The notes: generated by a model not told the origin, from the sequence alone. A stretch of 27,147 nt of DNA from JBGSLA01 sp965602785 (GCA_965602785.1 CBFDAH010000017.1:1-27147); one strand, 5' to 3'; shown: positions 1 to 7,540, counted from the stretch's first letter. Program-made: numbers and translations.

Positions 1-77
1 TTCGGTCCATCACTCTAACTTAACATGTGGACTAGTTTTCGGGGGGCAGGTCAGTCCTGGTCCTGCTCTTCTTTCTA

Positions 78-446
78 GTGAAAATCAGGTCCATGAGCAA
101 ACTGTTAGACACCTCCCGGGATGAGAAGCAGACAGCCGCCGGAGAGTTGGCCCGGCTGGCTGAACAGTTGGCCTTCCTGGAGACGAAGCAGGTCGCCATT
201 GATGAGACTCTGTCACACCTAAGCGAAAGGGTTTTGGGCCTGAAGGGACAATCTTCCCCCTCCCGCAGTGGCACGGTTGGGTCTTACCCCGCCGCCTCCC
301 CCACATCCGGCAGCCCCCCCTTGCGTTTCCAGGTGGAAGATCTCCATCTCCAGGGTTTTTCCCCGGCGGAGATCGCCCGTCGATTAGGACTGCACCCCAC
401 CGAGGTGAAGATGGCCCTTGACCTCGCCCGATTGAAAGTGGAGTAA
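78..446 (+). CDS. Small coiled-coil/HTH protein, DUF2802-like
   Basis: The function is unknown. The first half (about residues 5-55) is a charged, heptad-like helix rich in Glu, Leu and Lys. A low-complexity Pro/Ser/Gly linker follows. The last ~35 residues look like a helix-turn-helix (GFSPAEIARRLGLHPTEVKM), as in DUF2802-type proteins, which usually pair an N-terminal membrane helix with this C-terminal module. Starts are GTG at 78 or ATG at 93; neither has a good Shine-Dalgarno. The same frame stays open upstream to position 36 and encodes a hydrophobic stretch (SVLVLLFFLV), so the real protein may begin earlier with a membrane anchor. It lies on the plus strand ahead of ade, separated by 326 bp, so it is probably not in the same transcript. 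The family assignment rests on pattern only. Confidence 0.6.
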   Translation: MKIRSMSKLLDTSRDEKQTAAGELARLAEQLAFLETKQVAIDETLSHLSERVLGLKGQSSPSRSGTVGSYPAASPTSGSPPLRFQVEDLHLQGFSPAEIARRLGLHPTEVKMALDLARLKVE

Positions 447-772
447 TCTTTAATATTTTTGGGGAAGGCCGGGAACCGTAATGAGTAAAGAATTCCGACA
501 CTAAATAACGAGTGCCTTCAAGACCCTACTCCATTTTGGGGGGCAAATGGGGTTTTCCCTGCACCGCATCAGAAATTGATTTTCTCCCCATAAAGCTGGT
601 CAGAATCCTGAATAATGACGGCAATGGGACGCCAGCCGCTGCTCAGGGCATACCTACAAACCGATCCTCTTGAGGCCCAAGGTGCTGCTGGGCGTTGCTC
701 CCTGTGTCTATTTCCGCTACACTGCACCCAGTTCAAAACGCCGAAAATTTTGGGGAGGATTGTCATAGAGCT
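447..772. other. Intergenic region without recognised gene
   Basis: This stretch separates the small HTH protein from ade. No convincing coding frame is seen on either strand. A segment near 611-637 shares the 12-mer TGACGGCAATGG and a following CCAGCC with the inverted-repeat element at 2510-2640, so it may hold a decayed copy without its ends. A purine-rich GGGGAGG at 752-758 lies 14 nt before the preferred ade start. Confidence 0.5.
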
Positions 773-2500
773 ATGAGGGGCCTTGATTTGGAACGGGTGC
801 AGCGCCGGCTTCAAGCCGCACGGGGGGAGATCGAGGCGGACTTGGTCATCGCCGGCGGCCAGGTAGCCAACGTTTACACCGGTGAATGGCTCAGACAAGA
901 CATCGCCGTATATGACGGCGTCGTTGTAGGCCTGGGCGATTATCCCGGTCCCCGGTTGGAAGTCCCCGACCGATTTCTTCTGCCCGGTTTCATAGATGGC
1001 CATCTGCACCTGGAAAGCAGTATGCTCACCCCCAGGGAACTGGCCCGGGCCCTGGTGCCCCTGGGCACCACTGCCATCGTAGTCGACCCCCATGAAATTG
1101 CCAATGTCTGGGGAACCCCTGGCCTGGACTATCTCTTGGCCGCCAGCCAGGGACTGCCCCTGGATGTCTTTTTCATGCTGCCTTCCTGCGTCCCGGCCTC
1201 ATCCCTGGGGACCTCCGGGGCTTGCCTGGAAGCGGCCGATTTGGCGCTTTATCGTCGTCATCCCAGAGTCTTAGGATTGGCGGAGGTCATGAACTTCCCT
1301 GGCGCTGTGGCCGGGGAGGGCAACATCCTGGAAAAGATCGCCTTGTTTCCCCTGGGACCGGTGGACGGCCACGCCCCTCTCCTTTCGGGCAAGGACTTGA
1401 ACGCTTATCGCCTGGCGGGGATTGACTCCGACCACGAGTGCACCGAGCTTTCCGAGGCCCGGGAGAAACTGCGCCTGGGCTTCTACCTGATGATACGGGA
1501 GGGCAGCCTGGCCAGGAATATGGCTGACCTTCTGCCGGCGGTGACTCCCGCCACCCTGCGACGCACTCTTCTGGTGACGGACGATTGCCAACCGGAAGAC
1601 TTAATCCAGCGGGGTCACGTGGATCATCTGCTCCGCCGGGCCGTATCCCTGGGAGTGGATCCTCTCTCTGCCATCACCATGGTCACTCTGAACCCGGCGG
1701 CTTATTTTGCCTTGAAGGATAGGGGAGCCATTGCCCCGGGGCTCTCGGCGGACCTGGTGGCTGTAAAGGATCTTAGAGAGTTCCGGGTGGAAAAAGTTTG
1801 GAAAGCGGGGCGGCTAGTGGCGGAGGGGGGGCGACTAGTCCCCAACCTCGAGTTTTCGGATCATCCCGCACCCTTTACCTCTTTAAAGGTGGCCCCCCTG
1901 GAATCCGAAGTCCTTTCTCCAGTGGCGAAGGGGAAAAAGGTCAAAGTCATAGAGCTCGTCCCGGACCAACTTCTCACGAAAAAACTGGTTCTGCCAACGC
2001 CGGTCTGCAACGGCCGCCTGGGAACCGATCCGGCCCGAGACCTTCTCAAATTGGCAGTGGTGGAGCGCCATCATGCCAGTGGCCGGGTGGGACTGGGGCT
2101 GGTCCGGGGTTTCGGCCTTAAAAGAGGGGCTTTGGCTTCCACGGTGGCCCATGACTCTCACAACCTGGTGCTCTTGGGGGCGAGCGAAGAGGATATGATG
2201 GTTGCCGCCCGGCATCTGGTGAACCTGGGAGGGGGGCTGGCCGTGGTGGCGGATGGGCAGGTGCTGGCGGACTTACCCCTCCCGGTGGCCGGCCTTCTGA
2301 GCCCTGCGCCCCTGGAAGAAGTGGTCCAGGTCCACGGCCGCCTCCGGGAAGCCTGCCGATCCCTGGGCGGGACCCTGGCTGATCCTTTCATGGTCCTGTC
2401 CTTTCTTTCCCTGGAGGTGATTCCGGCCTTGAAACTCACCGATCTGGGACTGGTGGACGTTAACCGTTTCCAGGTGGTTTCGCTTTTTGGAGAGAACTGA
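773..2500 (+). CDS. ade: Adenine deaminase
   Basis: It hydrolyses adenine to hypoxanthine and ammonia in cytosolic purine salvage. The 575-residue product has the normal family length. It is an amidohydrolase with the metal-binding HxH motif (H77, H79, in GFIDGHLHLESSM), followed by VVDPHEIANVWG, PSCVPA, LAEVMNFPG, DGHAPLLSG, SDHECT and LVTDDCQPEDL. These are the conserved blocks of bacterial adenine deaminases, in order. The typical C-terminal adenine-deaminase domain (about residues 400-575) is complete. The ATG at 773 is preferred: it gives the usual N-terminus, and GGGGAGG lies 14 nt upstream. A TTG at 695 would add 26 residues with no family character. It converges with rpsT across a 276-bp gap. 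Confidence 0.93.
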   Translation: MRGLDLERVQRRLQAARGEIEADLVIAGGQVANVYTGEWLRQDIAVYDGVVVGLGDYPGPRLEVPDRFLLPGFIDGHLHLESSMLTPRELARALVPLGTTAIVVDPHEIANVWGTPGLDYLLAASQGLPLDVFFMLPSCVPASSLGTSGACLEAADLALYRRHPRVLGLAEVMNFPGAVAGEGNILEKIALFPLGPVDGHAPLLSGKDLNAYRLAGIDSDHECTELSEAREKLRLGFYLMIREGSLARNMADLLPAVTPATLRRTLLVTDDCQPEDLIQRGHVDHLLRRAVSLGVDPLSAITMVTLNPAAYFALKDRGAIAPGLSADLVAVKDLREFRVEKVWKAGRLVAEGGRLVPNLEFSDHPAPFTSLKVAPLESEVLSPVAKGKKVKVIELVPDQLLTKKLVLPTPVCNGRLGTDPARDLLKLAVVERHHASGRVGLGLVRGFGLKRGALASTVAHDSHNLVLLGASEEDMMVAARHLVNLGGGLAVVADGQVLADLPLPVAGLLSPAPLEEVVQVHGRLREACRSLGGTLADPFMVLSFLSLEVIPALKLTDLGLVDVNRFQVVSLFGEN

Positions 2501-2509
2501 AACCAAGTC

Positions 2510-2640
2510 GAGACCTGTCTATAAATCGGTTTTAAAAAGTGACGGCAATGGTGAATAGCCAGCCTCGGCCGTATTTTCGCGGGCAAGGGCGCCTAGTCTA
2601 TATTTACCTTGCCGATTTGAGGAATTTTTGCAGAGGTCTC
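2510..2640. mobile_element. MITE-like inverted-repeat element, copy A
   Basis: The left end is GAGACCTGTCT and the right end is GCAGAGGTCTC, whose complement is GAGACCTCTGC, so the ends form an imperfect 11-bp terminal inverted repeat. Further in, AAATCGG also occurs on both arms. A second copy at 12856-12988 shares the core CCTCGGCCGTATTTTCGC, GGGCGCC and the whole right end. It is non-coding. No target-site duplication could be recognised. It sits between the convergent ade and rpsT genes. Confidence 0.6.
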
Positions 2641-2776
2641 GTGTTGGGATGAGATCGGAGAGGTGAAACCCTCAGGCGAACGGGTAGGCCTCCCCTTTTA
2701 GGGCTTTTGCTACTTTTTTCCCTGGGGGAAAGGGCAGGAAGGGAAGAGACGGAGGCCACCTCTCCCCAGAATATCC

Positions 2777-3049
2777 TTATGGGGCGGTTTTGATGGCGTT
2801 TACCTGTTTGGTTAGGCGGGAGATTTTCCGGGCAGCGGTGCGCCAATGCAGGGTGCCTTTGCCTGCAACCTGAGCAATGATGGGCACTGCCCTCTGAAGG
2901 GCGGCTTCCGCCTCTTCTAGGTTTTTCTGGGCCAAAGCCTGGCGAACGTCCCGCACCACATGCTTGACCCGGGTTTTCCTTGCTTGATTGCGGGTCCGCC
3001 GCTTTTTGTTCTGTCGAGCCCGCTTCATGGCGGAAAGATGTCTGGCCAA
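2777..3049 (-). CDS. rpsT: 30S ribosomal protein S20
   Basis: S20 is a primary 16S rRNA-binding protein of the small subunit. The 90-residue product is the normal size. It starts MARHLSAMKRARQNKKRR, matching the family pattern MAN-x-KSA-x-KRARQ-x-x-KRR, and continues as a basic helical protein (LEEAEAALQRAVPIIAQVAGKG, then HWRTAARKISRLTKQVN). The start is TTG at 3047-3049, supported by GGAGG about 8 nt upstream. Poor start codons are common for S20, which is often autoregulated. It lies 58 nt downstream of pgsA on the same strand and may also have its own promoter in that gap. Confidence 0.95.
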   Translation of the reverse strand: MARHLSAMKRARQNKKRRTRNQARKTRVKHVVRDVRQALAQKNLEEAEAALQRAVPIIAQVAGKGTLHWRTAARKISRLTKQVNAIKTAP

Positions 3050-3076
3050 CTCGTGTCCTCCGTAGTGGAATAATAA

Positions 3077-3105
3077 ACTATGCCTTATTCGCAGAATTTT
3101 TGCAA
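3077..3105 (-). promoter_or_regulatory. Possible rpsT promoter
   Basis: On the minus strand, TTGCAA (3100-3105) and CATAGT (3077-3082) are separated by 17 nt in the AT-rich pgsA-rpsT gap. Each matches a sigma70 hexamer at four of six positions. This is a weak match, supported mainly by the location and local base composition. Confidence 0.3.
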
Positions 3106-3107
3106 GA

Positions 3108-3674
3108 TTATTCCGTATTCAAAGGTTGCCGGAAAAAGGCCAGGAAGTACCCCACCCCTGAAATCACCGTAACGATCATGGCCACCCAGAGAAGGGCAAT
3201 GCCCACCCGCTGGAAGTCCAGGGCCTGATAGGGATAGTGTAAAATCAGGCCCGTGATGGCCACCATCTGAAGAAGGGTCTTGGTTTTTCCCCAGCGGTCG
3301 GGGGCGAGGATTATGCCTTCAGCCGCAGCCAGGCCCCTGAGCCCCGTCACCGCCAGTTCCCGGCCAATAATAATGAAGGCCATCCAGGCCGGCACCCGGT
3401 CCAAAGGAATGAGCATGATGAGGGCCGCAGTGACCAGGAGCTTGTCGGCCAGGGGGTCCATAAACTTGCCAAAAGGGGTCACCGACCGCTGGCGTCGGGC
3501 CAGAAACCCATCCAGGATATCGGTAGCCCCGGCGATGGCAAAGCACAACGCTCCCAGGAGACTGGCTAAGGGCCCTGAAAAACTCAAGAGCACCATTACC
3601 ACCGGAATAGCCAGGACACGGGTTACGGTGAGAAGATTGGGCAGATTTTTGTATGATGGCCGCTCGATTGACAT
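3108..3674 (-). CDS. pgsA: CDP-diacylglycerol-glycerol-3-phosphate 3-phosphatidyltransferase
   Basis: It makes phosphatidylglycerophosphate from CDP-diacylglycerol and glycerol-3-phosphate at the inner membrane, the committed step to phosphatidylglycerol and cardiolipin. The product has 188 residues, the normal size, with several hydrophobic membrane segments. The CDP-alcohol phosphatidyltransferase signature D-x2-DG-x2-AR-x8-G-x3-D-x3-D is complete (TDILDGFLARR ... GKFMDPLADK, about residues 48-75). The N-terminal NLPNLLTVTRVLAIP is typical of PgsA. It begins 4 nt after the stop of the transaldolase gene, so the two are probably translated from one message. Confidence 0.93.
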   Translation of the reverse strand: MSIERPSYKNLPNLLTVTRVLAIPVVMVLLSFSGPLASLLGALCFAIAGATDILDGFLARRQRSVTPFGKFMDPLADKLLVTAALIMLIPLDRVPAWMAFIIIGRELAVTGLRGLAAAEGIILAPDRWGKTKTLLQMVAITGLILHYPYQALDFQRVGIALLWVAMIVTVISGVGYFLAFFRQPLNTE

Positions 3675-3678
3675 TCAG

Positions 3679-4335
3679 TTACTTACGGCTGCGCCGCCAG
3701 TCCTCCAAGAACTTTGCCAGCCCGACGTCGGTCAGGGGGTGCTTGATGAGTTGCATCAGCACCCCATAGGGAACGGTGGAGATGTCTGCGCCGGCCAAGC
3801 CCGCCTCCAGGACGTGTAGGGGATGGCGCACGCTGGCCACGATGATCTCGGTGTCATACCCGTAGTTTTCGTAGATGGCCAGAGTTTGCTCCACGATCTC
3901 CATGCCCCGGTGGCTGATGTCGTCCAGGCGTCCGATAAAAGGGCTGACGTACGCCGCCCCGGCCTTGGCCACCAACAAGGCCTGGAGGGGCTGAAAGATC
4001 AGGGTGACGTTCACCTTGATGCCTTCTTCGGACAGGATATGGGTGGCCCGCAAGCCGTCCCTGGTCATGGGAATTTTCACCACTACCTGCTCATGGATGC
4101 TGGCCAGTTCCCGGGCTTCGGTTACCATGGCCTCAGTCTCGGTGGCCACCGCCTCGGCGTTTACGGGGCCGCGAACGATATTGCAGATCTCTAGGATGTG
4201 GGCCCGGAAATCAACCGGGTCATTCACCCCCTCCTTGGCGCACAAACTGGGGTTGGTGGTCACCCCGTCCACCAGGCCGAGGCTGTGAGCATCGGAAATT
4301 TCCTTTAAGTTAGCGGTATCAATAAAAAATTTCAT
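3679..4335 (-). CDS. fsa: Transaldolase / fructose-6-phosphate aldolase family protein
   Basis: This is a class I aldolase that forms a Schiff base on lysine in sugar-phosphate metabolism. The 218 residues match the short TalC/Fsa subfamily, not the ~320-residue TalA/B type. It starts MKFFIDTANLKEI and has GVTTNPSL (about residues 24-31). The Schiff-base lysine is K87 in VVVKIPMT. Later come NVTLIFQPLQAL, AYVSPFIGRLDDI and IIVASVR. Sequence alone does not separate transaldolase from fructose-6-phosphate aldolase, although many bacterial proteins of this size are transaldolases. It sits between the YHS-domain gene and pgsA with gaps of 9 and 4 nt, within the same operon. Confidence 0.88.
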   Translation of the reverse strand: MKFFIDTANLKEISDAHSLGLVDGVTTNPSLCAKEGVNDPVDFRAHILEICNIVRGPVNAEAVATETEAMVTEARELASIHEQVVVKIPMTRDGLRATHILSEEGIKVNVTLIFQPLQALLVAKAGAAYVSPFIGRLDDISHRGMEIVEQTLAIYENYGYDTEIIVASVRHPLHVLEAGLAGADISTVPYGVLMQLIKHPLTDVGLAKFLEDWRRSRK

Positions 4336-4344
4336 ATCAACCTC

Positions 4345-4620
4345 TCATTCTTTGAGGGTTTTGGCGCCACCACCTCGGCGGAAGCGTTTCAAACAGCCCT
4401 CTGAGCAAAAAAAGTAATCATGGCCGTCCTTCGTGAACTTTAAGGCCTCCTGGCGGGGAATGAAGGTTTGGCAAACTGGGTCCTGGACCAGAACATCCGG
4501 CTCCGGCACCCGGGGAGCCTGACGCGTTCCCCCCGTCAGGGTGAACATTTCCCTGATCCGGCGCACCACCCGGTAGGCCAGGTATCCTAAAAGTAAGCCT
4601 AATAATAAACGCAACCACAC
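4345..4620 (-). CDS. Membrane-anchored YHS-domain protein
   Basis: The 91-residue product has an N-terminal hydrophobic helix (about residues 2-17) followed by a basic stretch. Its C-terminal YHS domain reads DPVCQTFIPRQEA, then YFFCSEGCLKRF. YHS domains carry a Cys pattern associated with metal binding and are found in copper/heavy-metal ATPases and small metal-handling proteins; the three cysteines here (DPVC, FFCSEGC) are intact. The membrane helix probably anchors it in the inner membrane. The start is GTG at 4618-4620, 3 nt after the stop of the upstream gene, which suggests translational coupling. The substrate is unknown. Confidence 0.8.
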   Translation of the reverse strand: MWLRLLLGLLLGYLAYRVVRRIREMFTLTGGTRQAPRVPEPDVLVQDPVCQTFIPRQEALKFTKDGHDYFFCSEGCLKRFRRGGGAKTLKE

Positions 4621-4623
4621 GTG

Positions 4624-4950
4624 CTACTGTCCCGGTCCGAAGACGGCCCTGCGCTTGATTTGATCGATCTCCGGGGCCAACTCCCGGAATTTCAGGCCAA
4701 ACGCCTGCTGGCCCAGTATCTCAGGGTTAAAGCGTTTGCTCAGCTCCACTTCCCGGGGAGTGAGGCTACGCACCAAGCCGTCGTCACCCACCACGGTGAA
4801 CTCTTCCCCCCGGGCCAGGCACGTGGCCACGGTCTCCTCGCCCTTGAGGGTTTCCTTGCTGATACACAAAAGCTTGGCCGCAGTCGCCCAGGAAGCGGCG
4901 GCCAAAACGATTATGCGGACCGTCACGGCCAGCAGCGCTCTCCCCTTCAT
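4624..4950 (-). CDS. Small exported protein of unknown function
   Basis: I do not recognise this family. The 108-residue product starts with a signal-peptide-like segment (basic MKGR, then a hydrophobic run through about residue 25 ending SWATA). The mature part has two cysteines (about residues 29 and 44), a charged middle, and a helical C-terminus. The start is the ATG at 4948-4950, placed 10 nt after a clear GGAGG; an in-frame TTG at 4957-4959 lies only 1 nt from that Shine-Dalgarno and is unlikely. It lies between folK (38-nt gap) and the YHS-domain gene (3-nt gap). The tight spacing suggests these two envelope proteins are made together. Confidence 0.72.
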   Translation of the reverse strand: MKGRALLAVTVRIIVLAAASWATAAKLLCISKETLKGEETVATCLARGEEFTVVGDDGLVRSLTPREVELSKRFNPEILGQQAFGLKFRELAPEIDQIKRRAVFGPGQ

Positions 4951-4988
4951 GTCCCACAATCCTCCTTTTTTCGGCCCACCCGCCCCCG

Positions 4989-5516
4989 TTATGCCAACTT
5001 CTCCAGCCCCTCACGGTCGCCGGAGGGCAGCTCGGCCAAAAGCTCAGCGGCGCTCTTATCGAGAACCGGGTGCCAGGCCTGGGGGTTGATCTCCGCCAGG
5101 GGGGCCAGCACGAAGGCCCGGCGATGCATCTCTGGGTGAGGGACTGCTAAATCCGGCCCCGACAGTATTACCCCGTTATACAATAACAGGTCAAGATCAA
5201 TGATTCGGGGACCCCAGTGCTGCCGTCGCACCCGGCCCAGTTCCTGCTCCACCCGGTGCAACACCCGGAGCAGTTCCTCGGGGGCAAGGCGGGTGCGCAA
5301 TTGGGCCACGGCGTTGAGGTACCAGGGCTGGTCCGGCGGTCCCAGAGGTGGATTCAGATAAAAAGACGAAACTTTCACCACCTCGACTTCTTCGGCCCCG
5401 GCCAGCCGGGCCAAAGCCTCTGCCAATTGCCGCCGGGGCTCTCCCACATTGGCCCCCAGGCCGACGTAAGTAATAACTGGTTTCAACTCTGTGATGGCCG
5501 CAGGTCCTAAGGGCAT
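4989..5516 (-). CDS. folK: 2-amino-4-hydroxy-6-hydroxymethyldihydropteridine pyrophosphokinase
   Basis: It transfers pyrophosphate from ATP to 6-hydroxymethyl-dihydropterin in folate synthesis. The 175 residues are normal for HPPK. Diagnostic blocks are YVGLGANVGEPRRQL near the N-terminus, the pterin-loop region SSFYLNPPLG, YLNAVAQL, and the signature RRQHWGPRIIDLDLLLY with the metal-binding D-x-D. The HPEMHRRAFVLAPLAEI block completes the domain. No Shine-Dalgarno is obvious before the ATG at 5514-5516. The 53-nt gap to dapL contains a strong hairpin, so coupling with dapL may be partial. Confidence 0.93.
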   Translation of the reverse strand: MPLGPAAITELKPVITYVGLGANVGEPRRQLAEALARLAGAEEVEVVKVSSFYLNPPLGPPDQPWYLNAVAQLRTRLAPEELLRVLHRVEQELGRVRRQHWGPRIIDLDLLLYNGVILSGPDLAVPHPEMHRRAFVLAPLAEINPQAWHPVLDKSAAELLAELPSGDREGLEKLA

Positions 5517-5532
5517 GAAAAAAGTGCTTTCT

Positions 5533-5559
5533 GGGGGAGAAGGCGAAATGCCCTCCCCC
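5533..5559. repeat. G-run/C-run hairpin between dapL and folK
   Basis: GGGGGAG (5533-5539) pairs with CTCCCCC (5553-5559). An inner GGC/GCC stem closes a five-base loop, with two bulged A residues. It has no long T run on either side, so it is not a classical terminator. It resembles the hairpins at 8404-8449 and 8490-8529. Confidence 0.6.
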
Positions 5560-5569
5560 CACCAAATCT

Positions 5570-6736
5570 TTACCCCAATTTCTCCAGCCGGGCCAGGGCT
5601 TCTTCCAGGCGCTCCTTCGGGACGGTGAGGGCCAGGCGCACAAAGCCTTCCCCCGGTTCGCCGAAGCCCACCCCGGGCACGGTGACGATGCCGGCTTTCT
5701 CCAAGAGGTGGGCAGTGAATTGCATGGAAGTGAAACCTGGGGGCACCGGCAGCCAGACGTAAAACGTGGCCTTGGGTACATCCACGTCGTAGCCCAGTTT
5801 CTGTAAGCCCCTCACCAGGACATCCCGGCGCTCCTGGTAGATGCGGCAGTTCTCGGCGACACAGCTCTGGTCCGAGTCCAAAGCCGCAATACCGGCTATC
5901 TGGACGGCGTTGAAAGCTCCGGAGTCGATATTGCTCTTGATTTTCCCCAAGGCCGCCAGGACCTCCCGATTTCCTACCACAAAGCCCAGGCGCCAGCCCG
6001 TCATATTGTAGGTCTTGGAAAGGGAGTGGAATTCAATGGTGATATCTTTGGCCCCCGGGAGTTCGAGAAAGCTGGGGGGTTGGTAGCCGTCAAAGGCCAG
6101 TTCGGTGTAGGATGCGTCATGCACCGGCACGATGCGGTATTCCTGGCAGAACTCCAGCATCCTCTGGAAAAATTCCAGGTCGGCCACTGCGGCGGTGGGG
6201 TTGTTAGGGTAATTGAAAAAGAACAGCTTGGCGTCCCGGGCATCGATGGGCGGGATATCCCGGAAAACCGGCAGAAAATTATTCTCCCGGAGAAGGGGCA
6301 CGAGAAAGGGGTTGGCCCCCGCGAAGAGGGTTCCCATGCGATACACCGGATAAGCCGGTGTGGTCATGAGGTTCACGTCTTCCGGGTCGTTCACCCCCAG
6401 GGGCAGGTGGGCGATGCCCTCCTTGCAGCCGATAAGGGTAAGGACTTCAGTTTCCGGGTCCAGTTCGACGCCGAAGCGGCGCTGATACCAGCGGGCCACG
6501 GCTTCCCGGAAATCGTTCATGCCGGAGTAAAGGGGATAGCGGTGGGTGCTGGGGTCCTCCACCGCCTCTTTCATCCGGTCCACGATGAACTGAGGCGTGG
6601 GGAGATCAGGATCTCCCACCCCCAGATCGATGATGTCCACCCCCCGGGCCCGCACCTGTTCTTTCTTTTCGTCGATGTCTTTAAAGAGATACGGGGGAAT
6701 AAGCTTCAAACGCTCTGCCGGTTGGAAAAAACCCAT
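5570..6736 (-). CDS. dapL: LL-diaminopimelate aminotransferase
   Basis: It converts tetrahydrodipicolinate directly to LL-diaminopimelate with glutamate as amino donor, bypassing the succinylase and acetylase routes. It is a fold-type I PLP aminotransferase of 388 residues. Visible blocks are IIDLGVGDPDLPTP, RYPLYSGMNDFREAV, LIGCKEGIAHL, NYPNNPTAAV, HDASYTELAF and HSLSKTYNMTGWRLG, with the PLP lysine at K241. The assignment to DapL rather than another class I aminotransferase rests on these blocks and on dapA, dapB, dapF and lysA in the same operon, with no dapC/D/E nearby. It begins 3 nt after the stop of the FAH-family gene. Confidence 0.92.
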   Translation of the reverse strand: MGFFQPAERLKLIPPYLFKDIDEKKEQVRARGVDIIDLGVGDPDLPTPQFIVDRMKEAVEDPSTHRYPLYSGMNDFREAVARWYQRRFGVELDPETEVLTLIGCKEGIAHLPLGVNDPEDVNLMTTPAYPVYRMGTLFAGANPFLVPLLRENNFLPVFRDIPPIDARDAKLFFFNYPNNPTAAVADLEFFQRMLEFCQEYRIVPVHDASYTELAFDGYQPPSFLELPGAKDITIEFHSLSKTYNMTGWRLGFVVGNREVLAALGKIKSNIDSGAFNAVQIAGIAALDSDQSCVAENCRIYQERRDVLVRGLQKLGYDVDVPKATFYVWLPVPPGFTSMQFTAHLLEKAGIVTVPGVGFGEPGEGFVRLALTVPKERLEEALARLEKLG

Positions 6737-6739
6737 GGT

Positions 6740-7510
6740 TTACTTCCCTTCTTCTGCCACGACTGGATTCTGCAAGGCGCCGATACCTTCCACCCGGACT
6801 TCCACCACGTCTCCAGGACTCATAGGGCCGATTCCTGCAGGGGTGCCGGTGGCGATAACGTCCCCGGGAAGGAGCGTCATGATCCGGGAAATAAAGGCGA
6901 TGAGATGCGCCACGCTAAAAACCATGTTGCTGGTAGGGGAATGTTGCCGCCGCTCCCCGTTGAGATATGCCTCCACCATAAGGTTGTCTGGGTCGACGAT
7001 CTCCGTTTCAATCCACGGACCCAGGGGGGCAAAGGTGTCAAACCCCTTGGCCCGGGTGAAAATGCCGTCCTTTTTTTGCAGGTCCCGGGCGGTGACGTCA
7101 TTAAAACAGGTGTAACCCAGGACATAGTCAAAAGCGCTTTCCTCTGGGATGTGCCGGGCTACCCGGCCGATGACCACCCCCAGCTCGACTTCATAGTCCA
7201 CTCGCCGGGACATGGCGGGATAAACGATGTCGGCCCCGGGCCCGATCACGGCGGTGCCGGGTTTGAGGAAAATCAGGGGTTCCTCGGGCACGGCCCGGCC
7301 GAACTCGGCGGCGTGGTCCCGATAATTGAGCCCCAGGGCCACGATTTTCGAGGGCTCGCAGGGGGCTAACAGGCTAACGTCTCCTAAAGCCAAAACCTCG
7401 CCGGTTTTGGCCAGGCCGTGGAACGGCGTGTCCCATAACGGCGAGACCTGTTCTCCTTCCAAAATCCCATACCCGGTCCGGCCTGCCAGGGAAAAACGTA
7501 CAATGCGCAT
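6740..7510 (-). CDS. Fumarylacetoacetate hydrolase family protein
   Basis: This is a metal-dependent hydrolase/decarboxylase-fold protein of 256 residues. FAH-family motifs include GLNYRDHAAEFG, PLIFLKPGTAVIGPG, DYEVELGVVIGR with acidic metal ligands, YTCFNDVTARDLQ, KGFDTFAPLGPWI and GDVIATGTPAGIGP. Members act on acylpyruvates, 2-hydroxyhepta-2,4-diene-1,7-dioate or oxaloacetate, and sequence does not fix the substrate. It is embedded between dapB and dapL with only 3 nt to dapL, so it is co-expressed with lysine/diaminopimelate synthesis. Its role there is unclear; clean-up of a reactive keto acid is one possibility. The ATG at 7508-7510 gives the family N-terminus (MRIVRFSL); an upstream ATG-frame extension to 7546 would run through a hairpin and is unlikely. 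Confidence 0.88.
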   Translation of the reverse strand: MRIVRFSLAGRTGYGILEGEQVSPLWDTPFHGLAKTGEVLALGDVSLLAPCEPSKIVALGLNYRDHAAEFGRAVPEEPLIFLKPGTAVIGPGADIVYPAMSRRVDYEVELGVVIGRVARHIPEESAFDYVLGYTCFNDVTARDLQKKDGIFTRAKGFDTFAPLGPWIETEIVDPDNLMVEAYLNGERRQHSPTSNMVFSVAHLIAFISRIMTLLPGDVIATGTPAGIGPMSPGDVVEVRVEGIGALQNPVVAEEGK

Positions 7511-7523
7511 AAAAAGGGGTGAT

Positions 7524-7540
7524 GGTGGGCAAGGCCCACC
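7524..7540. repeat. Short perfect hairpin before the FAH-family gene
   Basis: GGTGGGC (7524-7530) and GCCCACC (7534-7540) form a 7-bp perfect stem with a 3-nt loop. A T run follows on both strands (7544-7552 on the plus strand; the complement of the A run at 7511-7515 on the minus strand). It could attenuate transcription between dapB and the FAH gene, since it ends 14 nt before that start codon. Confidence 0.5.

Noticed and set aside
2641..2776. Rho-independent terminator for rpsT
   Set aside because: Only weak stems (such as TTTCCC/GGGAAA) were found, with no convincing combination of stable stem and T run on the minus strand.
6026..7369. A 447-codon open frame on the plus strand opposite dapL and the FAH-family gene
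   Set aside because: It is antisense to two well-conserved enzymes, has His/Gly-rich composition typical of GC-rich shadow frames, and shows no domain or ribosome-binding site.
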